In this document: in pieces, positions 15,127-21,985 of the stretch
How the letters are laid out: each line of letters opens with the position of its first letter
Position numbering within the stretch: the first letter of the stretch is position 1
Origin: DASQPA01 sp035644215
Lineage (GTDB): Bacteria > Acidobacteriota > Thermoanaerobaculia > Multivoradales > UBA5704
Assembly (NCBI GenBank): GCA_035644215.1
Contig: DASQPA010000003.1
Coordinates: 1 to 38,461, forward strand
DNA length: 38,461 nt
Direction of reading: 5' to 3'
The notes under the pieces: model-generated
What the model was told of the DNA's origin: nothing
Databases searched by the model: none
Seen by the model: only the letters and a program-made list of their open reading frames with translations
Program-made: the position numbers and the translations under genes

Positions 15127-16446
15127 CTACTCCAGCAGTTCAAATGGAGCGAGTACCTCCTTCGTCTCTTCCTCCGCCAATTTTAGTGCGCTACAAATCC
15201 TCGCCGCCTGCTGCCGCGTCCCGGCAAGATCGCCGGTCTTGCTCGGATGCTTGTCGATGACTTTTTGGTATTGTGTGGCGGCGGAGTTGAAATCACGTTG
15301 TAGTAGATAAGCCTCACCCAAAGTACAGCCGGCCCAGAAATCATTACCATCGCTCGCAGACTTCACCAGCGATAATACCTCGGTGGCTAACCTTTCAGCC
15401 TCAGGCGACTCTCCCAGGAAAAGTGATTTCGCTGCTGCATTGATGCCCGTGTAATAATTCTTGGGATCGCCTTGGAAGGCGGTCCGATACAATTCACGCG
15501 ATCTTCGAAGGTGTAGCATCTTTCCGGATTCCTGGTAAAGGCCATCCCAAGCTGCTCCAAGGATTCCCATGGTTTCGGGATCCTGGTGCCCTGCGGCCTT
15601 AAGTTCCGATAGCACGTCGATAGCGTCCTGATATCGCTTGAGGCGCCGCAGCGCAAGCCCTTCCAACTGCTTCAAACGGATGGACTTTGGGAAATACGTG
15701 TAAGCGTGTTTCAGCACCTCCAGAGCGTCCTCATATCTCCCCATACTGATCAGCCCTTGCGCGGCCGCCAGCACAGGCCCCGGTGAGGCAAGTATACCGG
15801 GCTCCGCCGAGGTTCCGATCTCGCGGAGCCGAGTTGCGTTGCCTGCATCGGCCGCGCCATTGATGGCGACCAAGATCCGTTGTGCATCCTGATCAACCTT
15901 CTGTGCCATTACAACGGCTTCAGGGGCCAAGGAGACTCCCTTCATTCCGCACATTAACTTTAGGAGGTTCACGCCCCGTGGCCCTTCCGGGCTCTCGACG
16001 AAGTCGGTGTACAGGTCCGCTCGGGCAAAGAGCGGCAAGGATTCGTCGTCGAGTTTCGCGAAAACATAGCTGAAAGGGTGCGAACTATTCCGCCGACCAT
16101 CCTTCAGGGTGATCATAGCTTGGCGTTCTCGTTTACACCAGTCGGAATCCTTAGTACTACTGGACCATAAGATCACGCCTGACGAGCTTGCCTGCAGGCT
16201 CTCCTCCAGGGAAGTTTCCAAGTTGGTGCCGGGAACGAGGTCATATTGATCCAGAAATGGCTCCCACCCTGCCAACTTCAAGACATCATACAATGCCATG
16301 GCCCATGCCCGGTCTGACGAGCGGTAACTGATGAATACGTCGTATGAGTTATCCCCACGCTCGGGTGGCTTCGGGGCATGTTGCAGCCAAATTTGCATGT
16401 ATTCCGCTGGCAGTTGCAGAGGTTCCGTTGTCATCTCGTCATTCAT
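15127..16446 (-). CDS. TIR-domain protein with C-terminal TPR/TRAFs-binding-like repeats
   Basis: The 439-residue protein has a TIR domain at about 33-165: YDVFISYRSSDRAWA, WEPFLDQYDLVPGT, and SSSTKDSDWCKRERQAM. Glu107, in the WCKRE segment, sits where the catalytic Glu of NAD-cleaving TIR domains lies. From about residue 210 to the end it is helical and repeat-like (GRYEDALEVLKHAYTYFP, KRYQDAIDVLSEL, GNDFWAGCTLGEAYLLQRDFNSAATQYQKVI), resembling TPR or DUF4071 (TRAFs-binding) domains. Bacterial TIR proteins often act in anti-phage defence or signalling by hydrolysing NAD; that role is inferred. AAAGGAGCTGAC precedes the ATG. The gene is visibly AT-richer than its neighbours and has no obvious partner, suggesting a transferred single-gene module. 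Confidence 0.82.
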   Translation of the reverse strand: MNDEMTTEPLQLPAEYMQIWLQHAPKPPERGDNSYDVFISYRSSDRAWAMALYDVLKLAGWEPFLDQYDLVPGTNLETSLEESLQASSSGVILWSSSTKDSDWCKRERQAMITLKDGRRNSSHPFSYVFAKLDDESLPLFARADLYTDFVESPEGPRGVNLLKLMCGMKGVSLAPEAVVMAQKVDQDAQRILVAINGAADAGNATRLREIGTSAEPGILASPGPVLAAAQGLISMGRYEDALEVLKHAYTYFPKSIRLKQLEGLALRRLKRYQDAIDVLSELKAAGHQDPETMGILGAAWDGLYQESGKMLHLRRSRELYRTAFQGDPKNYYTGINAAAKSLFLGESPEAERLATEVLSLVKSASDGNDFWAGCTLGEAYLLQRDFNSAATQYQKVIDKHPSKTGDLAGTRQQAARICSALKLAEEETKEVLAPFELLE

Positions 16447-17054
16447 GTCAGCTCCTTTCAGCTGTTGGCGATGTCAGCTTTGGCACAACTCGACCGCGGG
16501 CGTACGTTTGTGCGCTTGGCTTTGCTCAGAGAGCGGCTTGTCGGCTGTCGCGCCTTATTGGGGCCGTTTCGTCGCGTGAGTAGGTGCCTGCTGGTTAGTG
16601 ACTATCTCGTCTACGATTGACATCACTCCGTTGGCAACATCGAGGCATGCTTCGTTTCGATCTCTTCACCGACTTACTGGCTTCGCATCTCTGGGGAGAG
16701 TCTGCGGGCCCAGCCTCCTGAACCGCGATTCTCGTGTCGCTGATTGTACCTCACGGATCTACGAGACACACAATTCTCCGGTTCCGCGGCGGAGCGGATA
16801 AATATGGAAATAGGGCTATGGTGGGCGGAACGGGCCGGGATTACCGTCGCCCCTTCGGGGCTTTCGAGATGGGGGATACACCAACCTGGGGTTTGCACCG
16901 GGTTTGCACCCCAGGCTACCCACCTGCGCCCCTTCGGGGCGGGATCGGGCATCCTCGCCCTGATCGACTTGACGAGGCCGCTGTCGACGACGGCCTGTCG
17001 CCGCGGGATCTGGCCTGTATCCACGGCCATTTACAGACAGGCCCGGGAAGTTCC
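16447..17054. other. 608-base gap without a gene; carries a repeat
   Basis: No supportable coding region was found between the TIR gene and the PhzF gene. The right half holds palindromic element copy B (16840-16945). The left half (16447-16800) is of mixed composition and shows no clear RNA gene or open frame with family resemblance; it probably includes the promoter of the TIR gene. Confidence 0.5.
16840..16945. repeat. Dispersed palindromic element, copy B
   Basis: Two GCCCC-TTC-GGGGC hairpins (16849-16861 and 16928-16940) flank a CCTGGGG...CCCCAGG stem (16885-16891 with 16909-16915), whose loop contains GGTTTGCACC and part of a second copy of it. The first hairpin and its flanks (16843-16864) match 131-152 of copy A on the opposite strand over 22 bases, and ACCTGGGG follows in both. 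The copies are therefore related, but the outer parts differ. Confidence 0.6.
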
Positions 17055-17840
17055 TCAGATCTCCACTTCGCCTTCGAGGTAGAAAACACAAGCTCCTTCC
17101 AATTCGACGCGATCGCCGACCAGCCGGCAGATCATTTCTCCACCGCGCGGCGAGGCCTGAAAGGCGCGAAACGCCGTCTTGCCCAGGCGTTGGGCCCAAT
17201 ACGGCGCCAGCATGCAATGCGCCGCGCCGGTTACGGGATCTTCCGGGATGCCCTTCTGCGGGGCGAAGTAGCGGCTGACGAAATCGTAGGTGCCATCTCC
17301 CGGCGCGGTCACGATCACCCCACTGCGGTCCAGGCGGGCCAGCGCCGCCATCTCGGGAGCCAGTGCGCGCACGACCTGCGCGCTCTCCAGCCGGGCCATG
17401 TAGTTGAAGGCGTTGACGAACACTTCGATGGGATCGACGCCCAGGGCTTCGGCGAGCCCGGGCGGTGTCGAGACCGACTCGGAGAGCCGCACCGGGAAGT
17501 CCATGACGTACCTCGTCTCCACGCGGCGCACCGTCAGCGGACCGCTCGCCGAGTGGAAGACCACCCGGCTGCGTCCAGGCTCCAGCCGCTCCAGGACCAC
17601 CGCCGCGCTGGCCAGGGTGGCATGGCCGCAAAGCGGCACCTCGGTTCTGGGCGTGAACCAGCGCAGGCGATAGTCGTCGCCCGCGCGGACGAGAAACGCC
17701 GTCTCGGCCAGGTTGTTCTCGGCAGCGATGGCCTGCAGCACTGCGTCGTCCGGGAAGGTCTCCATCAGCATCACCGCGGCAGGGTTCCCTGCGAACCGGC
17801 GGGTGGTAAAGGCGTCGAGTTGGAAGATCGGAGTGCGCAT
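17055..17840 (-). CDS. PhzF family protein (isomerase/epimerase fold), first copy
   Basis: The 261-residue product has the PhzF hallmarks: QLDAFTTRRFAGNPAAVMLM at the N-terminus, ENNLAETAFLV with Glu46 at the position of the PhzF catalytic Glu, LRWFTPRTEVPLCGHATLASAAVVLE in the first half, and DPVTGAAHCMLAPYWAQRLGK in the second. PhzF itself isomerises a phenazine precursor, but most relatives act on unknown substrates, and no phenazine genes are here. No Shine-Dalgarno sequence is seen; TAAGAT lies 7 bases before the ATG (17848-17853). A second, distinct PhzF gene is at 29529-30335. Confidence 0.88.
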   Translation of the reverse strand: MRTPIFQLDAFTTRRFAGNPAAVMLMETFPDDAVLQAIAAENNLAETAFLVRAGDDYRLRWFTPRTEVPLCGHATLASAAVVLERLEPGRSRVVFHSASGPLTVRRVETRYVMDFPVRLSESVSTPPGLAEALGVDPIEVFVNAFNYMARLESAQVVRALAPEMAALARLDRSGVIVTAPGDGTYDFVSRYFAPQKGIPEDPVTGAAHCMLAPYWAQRLGKTAFRAFQASPRGGEMICRLVGDRVELEGACVFYLEGEVEI

Positions 17841-18009
17841 AGAGGAAATCTTACATGAAGGGACGCGCTCCCCTGCGCGGACCGCCCGGCATCACTGGAC
17901 TCTGGCCTGGGTAAGGGGCATCCAGACTGCGGAAGGGTGTGCATCGATCGAATGGAACCGTCGCCACGAACGCCCCCCACGGTGGGGGTGGCCGGTGGCC
18001 GGAGCCCCT

Positions 18010-18357
18010 TCAGCTGGCACGCACAGGACGTAGGTGGTTGCTGAGTCGCTCCAGCAGTCTGTGATGCCGGCTCTCTGAGATGGAACCGATCACGCCCACC
18101 AAGCTGCTGGTAGACAGGACGGCGAGAAAGCCAAGCCGGACGACAGACGGCGCCTTGAGCCCGGAGGCAGAAAAGTCTGGATCGCCTGGACCGATAGGGT
18201 CGTCGAACCCTACGACTTCCTGGCGCAGTTGGGTACTGACGCCACAGAGGAGCAGGTCCCCATAGGGAGGCATGGCGCGCAGGACGATGGCAGGCCGGTT
18301 CTTGATCTGCCCGTCTGCCTGCGGAAGCGGCGTAAGGACAACGTCACCCTCCTTCAC
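18010..18357 (-). CDS. PemK/MazF-like ribonuclease toxin
   Basis: The 115-residue protein begins MKEGDVVLTPLPQADGQIKNRPAIVLRAMP, the usual first strands of the PemK/MazF toxin fold, and continues with LCGVSTQL, APSVVRLGFLAVLSTSSLVGVIGSIS, matching the central strands. Such toxins cut mRNA at short sites. Its ATG overlaps the TGA of the preceding small gene in an ATGA, the normal arrangement of antitoxin then toxin. Its C-terminus is helical. The substrate site cannot be predicted from sequence. Confidence 0.82.
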   Translation of the reverse strand: MKEGDVVLTPLPQADGQIKNRPAIVLRAMPPYGDLLLCGVSTQLRQEVVGFDDPIGPGDPDFSASGLKAPSVVRLGFLAVLSTSSLVGVIGSISESRHHRLLERLSNHLRPVRAS

Positions 18358-18569
18358 CGCCTGACGTCATCCAGGGTGTACTCCGGTTCGTCTTCTCCAA
18401 AGGCACGAGCCAGAGCCTGCCGAGATGCTGCGAGCCAGGCCGACCGCTCGCCGTCCACCTCAGGTGGCAGGACGGTTACGAGGAGCGGAGCATCCGGTGG
18501 AAGGTCGAATGGCTCATCGAGTTGGATGCGCTCGCCGTCGTAGTGGGCTCTCAGACTTACGCTTGGCAT
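18354..18569 (-). CDS. Antitoxin partner of the MazF-like toxin
   Basis: The 71-residue product starts MPSVSLRAHYDGERIQLDEPFDLPPDAPLLVTVLP, a short beta segment like that of DUF104/AF2212-type antitoxins, followed by an acidic helix (SAWLAASRQALARAFGEDEPEYTLDDVRR) suited to wrapping the toxin. Position, size and four-base overlap with the toxin gene support the role. No Shine-Dalgarno sequence is present; TATAAT lies 9 bases before the ATG. Confidence 0.75.
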   Translation of the reverse strand: MPSVSLRAHYDGERIQLDEPFDLPPDAPLLVTVLPPEVDGERSAWLAASRQALARAFGEDEPEYTLDDVRR

Positions 18570-18578
18570 AGTTTGGTC

Positions 18579-18584
18579 ATTATA
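18579..18584 (-). promoter_or_regulatory. TATAAT -10 box upstream of the MazF-like toxin-antitoxin pair
   Basis: A perfect TATAAT on the minus strand ends 9 bases before the antitoxin ATG at 18569. The -35 region is weak. With no ribosome-binding site in the 9 bases between, transcription most likely starts within three bases of the ATG. Confidence 0.45.
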
Positions 18585-18661
18585 ACCGCCGCGAGCCCTG
18601 CCTTCGCGGTGAGGCGATTGGGCGGTCGTCCACCCCCGGCGGGCCGGACCAACTCTCCCTC

Positions 18662-19168
18662 TCAGGTCGGTCTGGGTTTCGGCCGGGGCCCCGGGGCGTA
18701 CAGGGCCTCGTGGAACGCCTTCCCTTCGCGGACGAGGTGGATGCGCTTCATGGCGCTCAAGCGGCGGAGGGTGACCGACACCGTACGGGTGTCGAGCGGG
18801 CGGCCGAGCCGCCTGCCGAAGCGCTGGTTGATCTCCTGGGCTACGGCCGTGGGTCCGAAGGTCCCGGTCCTGGCCTCCGCCACCCGGGCGACCAGCTTGC
18901 TGACCGTGGTGATCTGGACGCGCGCATCCTCGTCCTCCTGGCGGACGGGGTCTGCCACGGGCGCTCGGGTGACGACTTCCTCGGCTGCCACGGCCGCCGC
19001 CTTGAAGGCCTCGTAGCGCTCTTGCAGCTTCAAGAGATCGGCGGCGCTCTGGGCCCGCTGCTCGCGATGCAGGACCTCCTGCTGCGCGTGGAAGGCCTCC
19101 TGGCTTTCGACCCGGGCGATCTGCGCTGCGAGATCGGCCAGGATCTGTGCGACGGAAAGATCGGTCAT
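18662..19168 (-). CDS. Coiled-coil plus winged-helix-like protein of unknown function
   Basis: The 168-residue product has a charged, heptad-like N-terminal half (about residues 5-60, rich in Ala, Glu, Gln and Arg) that should form a coiled coil. A C-terminal segment (about 90-160: ITTVSKLVARVAEARTGTFGPTAVAQEINQRFG, DTRTVSVTLRRLSAMKRIHLVREGKAFHEALY) reads like a winged-helix DNA-binding domain. No family was recognised. GGAGGAAGT precedes the ATG. It could be a regulator, or a partner of the neighbouring repeat-rich region, but there is no direct evidence. Confidence 0.6.
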   Translation of the reverse strand: MTDLSVAQILADLAAQIARVESQEAFHAQQEVLHREQRAQSAADLLKLQERYEAFKAAAVAAEEVVTRAPVADPVRQEDEDARVQITTVSKLVARVAEARTGTFGPTAVAQEINQRFGRRLGRPLDTRTVSVTLRRLSAMKRIHLVREGKAFHEALYAPGPRPKPRPT

Positions 19169-19189
19169 ACTTCCTCCAAGGTTGCGTCA

Positions 19190-19750
19190 GATCGCGAGCC
19201 GCCGGCTCCCAATCCCGCGGTACGCTTCCAGTGCAGCGGGACGTTGCGGCAGATCCCCAGGAGAGGCAAGCCGACGCCGGAAGGCTGCGACACTATACCT
19301 TTCCCCCTCTCTGTGTCCAGTGTAAATGTCGCAACGTACAGGGACGTTGCAGCATATCCCGCAGATCAGAGTCGATTTCCCGCCGCGTCGAGCCGCTGAC
19401 ACAGAATTCTGCGGCAAGGCTTCGTCAACTTGCGTCAGTTGCCGGTGATCTGTGCCGACATCTCGATGTTCTGCGGCATTGCATCGCGATGTTGCGGCAG
19501 AATATCGCTACGGCGGAGCGATGTCGCATCACTTCGAGTCATTGTGGCGCTACGTTGCGGCATGGCTGCGGAATTCGAAGCCGACTCCAGATCTTCTGCG
19601 ACTCTTCGCGACAGCGTTGCGACGAGTTACCGCTACCACGACCGACTGCATCGCAATTTGCCGCAACTTCCCTTGAAGGTGCAGCAAATTAGGCGCAGGG
19701 CGAATCGTTGCACTGGGATTCTGCCGCAATGTCCCGGTACGTTGCGGCAT
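19190..19750. repeat. Cluster of degenerate GTTGCGGCA-like motifs
   Basis: This gene-free stretch contains ACGTTGCGGCAG (19241-19252), ACGTTGCAGCAT (19344-19355), TTCTGCGGCA (19408-19417 and 19469-19478), ATGTTGCGGCAG (19489-19500), ACGTTGCGGCAT (19552-19563 and 19739-19750). Further weaker copies include GGTTGCGTCAG (19190-19200), and reversed forms lie near 19654 and 19721. Spacing is irregular, so it is not a CRISPR or simple tandem array. Open frames across it look like translated repeat instead of protein. The stretch is AT-richer than its surroundings and lies directly before the REP/RAYT locus. Confidence 0.5.
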
Positions 19751-19864
19751 ATACACCGAACTCGCGTCATCTATCCGGGCCGTCGCGACAAGGTTCGAGG
19801 GAATGGAGGCGACGATCGAGGAGCGCGGCTCGAGGCCGGCGAACCTGCGACAGCTCGCAGACGA

Positions 19865-19978
19865 GTAGAGACGTTCCAGGTCCTGAACGATACCCTTCGC
19901 AGTCCACGGGGACCGCGGAACGTCTCCGGATAGGGTTGTCGCCTCCTCTACCTACGCGCCATCCCGAGATTAGGCGAT
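19865..19978 (+). repeat. REP unit R1
   Basis: GTAG followed by a hairpin: GAGACGTTCC (19868-19877) pairs with GGAACGTCTC (19917-19926), with an inner GGTCC/GGACC stem. The tail after the hairpin (TAGGGTTGTCGCCTCCTCTA) is shared with R3 and nearly with R5. A GTAG at the foot of a hairpin is the tetranucleotide known for REPs recognised by RAYT proteins. Confidence 0.7.
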
Positions 19979-20124
19979 GGGGCGACGGGTTGGCCCGTGG
20001 GACGGGCCGGGGCGTTGCCCCGGCGGAGACGTCCCGCGGTCCCCGTGGCCTGCGGATCGATATCGTTCAGGACCTGGGACGTCTTCTACCCGCTTCCGGC
20101 CACCATTATCTTGGAGCCGGAGGG
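19973..20124 (-). repeat. REP unit R2, inverted relative to R1
   Basis: This unit carries extra hairpins GGCCCGT-GGG-ACGGGCC and GGGGC-GTT-GCCCC. The REP hairpin follows: GAGACGTCCC (20026-20035) with GGGACGTCT (20076-20084), and GTAG on the minus strand. It ends with a CTTCCGGC...GCCGGAGG palindrome that contains the RAYT stop codon. R4 is a near-identical second copy. Confidence 0.7.
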
Positions 20125-20645
20125 GCGGTATCGGTTGACGGCTTCCAGCGAGAAGGATTGGCGCGGATGTAGGCGCGGACGCGCTCGAGGTCGTCGGGGT
20201 CGCGCAGGATCGTGTCGTGGAACCTCGTCTGCCAGGCGAAGTCCGGTCGCCCCAGATCCCTCCGGATTCGCTTGGTCGATTTCGATTTGAACTGGCTGAT
20301 GATGGCCCCGAGCGATTGGGCGGGCAGGCGGCTGGCCTCCGCCGGGCTCTGGCCCTTTTCGGGCTTTCCCTGGAAGACGAGGACTCCATGTATGTGGTCC
20401 GGCATGACGATCCATTCGTCCAAGGTGACCTGCAGACAAATTCGCGGGATCTTCCTCCACTCTTCGGCGACGGCTCTACCTGCTGGCGACAACTCCACCT
20501 GACCCGCCTTGATCTCCCCAAACCAACAGGCCCGCCCGCGCGTACAGATCGTCACGCTGTAGATGCCGGCCCAGCGATAATCCCAACCGGCGAGGCGGGC
20601 TGAAGGAATCCGATAGCGGGCCTTGAAGCGAAGGGCGTCGGACAC
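20106..20645 (-). CDS. REP-associated tyrosine transposase (RAYT, Y1 HUH nuclease family)
   Basis: The 179-residue protein matches Y1/RAYT transposases. It has GWDYRWAGIYSVTICTRGRACWFGEI near the N-terminus and the HUH metal motif in MPDHIHGVLVF (about residues 81-91). IISQFKSKSTKRIRR follows, then FHDTILRDPDDLERVRAYIRANPSRW, whose Tyr is the likely nucleophile. RAYTs are single-copy genes that bind and cut REP hairpins bearing GTAG or GGAG and are thought to spread them; they are not typical mobile insertion sequences. Five such hairpins flank this gene. The only suitable start is GTG at 20645, without a Shine-Dalgarno sequence. The stop codon lies in the loop of a palindrome shared with R4. 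Confidence 0.88.
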   Translation of the reverse strand: MSDALRFKARYRIPSARLAGWDYRWAGIYSVTICTRGRACWFGEIKAGQVELSPAGRAVAEEWRKIPRICLQVTLDEWIVMPDHIHGVLVFQGKPEKGQSPAEASRLPAQSLGAIISQFKSKSTKRIRRDLGRPDFAWQTRFHDTILRDPDDLERVRAYIRANPSRWKPSTDTAPPAPR

Positions 20646-20669
20646 CGGGTAAGAATACCAAGCCTGGCC

Positions 20670-20780
20670 GTAGAGACGTTCCAGGTCCTGAACGATACCG
20701 ATCCGCAGTCCACGGGGACCGCGGAACGTCTCCGGATAGGGTTGTCGCCTCCTCTACGCGCCATCCAGAGATTGGCGATC
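20670..20780 (+). repeat. REP unit R3
   Basis: GTAG (20670-20673), then GAGACGTTCC (20673-20682) pairing with GGAACGTCTC (20723-20732), inner GGTCC/GGACC stem, and the common tail through CTACGCGCCATCC. It lies 25 bases upstream of the RAYT start, so it may overlap the RAYT promoter. Confidence 0.7.
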
Positions 20781-20842
20781 CCTCTGCGAGCTGGCGCCGT
20801 GCAGAACCGTGCGCCGCGCAGGCGGTTGGAGGGCGGAATATT

Positions 20843-20995
20843 GGGCGATGGGGCGACGGGTTGGCCCGTGGGACGGGCCGGGGCGTTGCCCCGGCGGAGA
20901 CGTCCCGCGGTCCCCGTGGCCTGCGGATCGATATCGTTCAGGACCTGGGACGTCTCTACCTGCCTCCGGCCACCATGATCCTGGAGCCGGAGGGT
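20843..20995 (-). repeat. REP unit R4, inverted
   Basis: Near-identical to R2 over about 150 bases: the two accessory hairpins, then GAGACGTCCC (20897-20906) with GGGACGTCTC (20947-20956), minus-strand GTAG, and the GCCTCCGGC...GCCGGAGGG palindrome at the right end. Confidence 0.7.
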
Positions 20996-21018
20996 ATTTT
21001 GCGCCGATGTATCCGGCC

Positions 21019-21130
21019 GTAGAGACGTTCCAGGTCCTGAACGATACCCTTCGCAGTCCACGGGGACCGCGGAACGTCTCCGGATAGAGTTGTCGCCTCC
21101 TCCACGCGCCCATCCCCAGATCGGCGATCC
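21019..21130 (+). repeat. REP unit R5
   Basis: GTAG (21019-21022), GAGACGTTCC (21022-21031) with GGAACGTCTC (21071-21080), the inner GGTCC/GGACC stem and a slightly diverged tail. It is the last unit before the AAA ATPase gene. No gene was found in the whole 20646-21187 gap. Confidence 0.7.
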
Positions 21131-21187
21131 CACGCTATGCGGACGGCCCCGGCCACCAGCAACCTGCCGTGGGATAATCAAAAAGAG

Positions 21188-21970
21188 ATGAAGCGCCGCC
21201 GCCCCCTCCCCAGCGTTTGGAGCCACCGCTCCGGCCCGTTCCTCCGCGGGGTCCGTCTCCTTTCGGACAAGGCGGACCGTTCGCGCTATCCCTTCAACGT
21301 ACGAGCCTTCTCCCACGGAATCGACCTCCAGTTCCGCAGCAACGTCACCTTCTTCGTCGGCGAGAACGGCAGCGGCAAGTCGACGCTTCTCGAGGCGATC
21401 GCGGAGTGCTGTGGCTTCAATCCCGAGGGCGGCAACCGGGACCACCACTTTGCGACCTTCGGGGACCGCTCGGCGCTGGCGAGCGCGCTGCGGCTGGCGT
21501 GGCTGCCCAAGGTGACGGAAGGGTTCTTCCTGCGGGCCGAGAGCTTCTACAACTTCGCGACCTACATCGAAGAGGTCTCGAATCTGCTTCCCTATGGCGG
21601 GAAATCGCTCCACCAGCAGTCGCACGGAGAGTCCTTCCTCGCTCTCTTCGTCAACCGGTTCGAGCAGGGGATCTACCTCCTGGACGAACCGGAGGCGGCG
21701 CTCTCGCCCCAACGCCAGCTCTCGTTCTTGAAGATCCTCCACGACCTGGCGGAACCCAACCAGGCGCAATTCCTCATCTCCACCCATTCGCCGATCCTGC
21801 TCAGCTATCCCGGCGCGACGCTCTACAGCCTCGACGGGGATTCGATCGCGGAGGTCGGCTATCAGGAGACGGAGCACTACCGGCTGACGAAAGACTTCCT
21901 GAACGCGCCGGAGAGGTATTTCAGGACGCTCTTCGCTGCCGGGGACGACGAGGAGAGCGACGAGGACTGA
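21188..21970 (+). CDS. AAA family (ABC-type) ATPase
   Basis: The 260-residue protein has FVGENGSGKSTLLEAIA (Walker A at 58-66), a QSHGESFLALF segment in the place of the ABC signature, GIYLLDEPEAALSPQRQLSFLKIL (Walker B with D-loop), and FLISTHSPILLSYPGA (H-loop). It is a single compact ABC-type ATPase domain without transmembrane segments, like COG3910 predicted ATPases. The role is unknown; relatives occur both alone and in defence or repair contexts. The ATG at 21188 was chosen because GATAAT lies 9 bases upstream and the longer frame runs back toward REP DNA. It stops 15 bases from the convergent squalene synthase-like gene. Confidence 0.85.
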   Translation: MKRRRPLPSVWSHRSGPFLRGVRLLSDKADRSRYPFNVRAFSHGIDLQFRSNVTFFVGENGSGKSTLLEAIAECCGFNPEGGNRDHHFATFGDRSALASALRLAWLPKVTEGFFLRAESFYNFATYIEEVSNLLPYGGKSLHQQSHGESFLALFVNRFEQGIYLLDEPEAALSPQRQLSFLKILHDLAEPNQAQFLISTHSPILLSYPGATLYSLDGDSIAEVGYQETEHYRLTKDFLNAPERYFRTLFAAGDDEESDED

Positions 21971-21985
21971 AACCGGAGATCGCCG

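Noticed and set aside
15127..16446. Thoeris or CBASS system
   Set aside because: A TIR protein is present, but no ThsA, cyclase or other effector/sensor partner gene is adjacent.
17055..17840. Phenazine biosynthesis locus
   Set aside because: Only a PhzF-fold protein is present; none of the other phenazine genes lies nearby, and the family is mostly of unknown substrate.
19190..19750. CRISPR array
   Set aside because: The repeated words are short, degenerate, on both strands and irregularly spaced; no cas genes are near.
19147..19933. Overlapping open frames across the GTTGCGGCA-like cluster
   Set aside because: They reflect the repeated motif (LRQ/LRH strings) with no ribosome-binding sites and no recognisable domains.
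20106..20645. Ordinary IS200/IS605 insertion sequence
   Set aside because: The nuclease belongs to the RAYT group and the flanks are multiple alternating REP hairpins with GTAG feet, not a single pair of IS ends, and no TnpB is present.
20552..21877. 441-codon minus-strand frame across the REP units and the ATPase gene
   Set aside because: It runs antisense through Walker motifs and REP hairpins and shows only translated repeat sequence.
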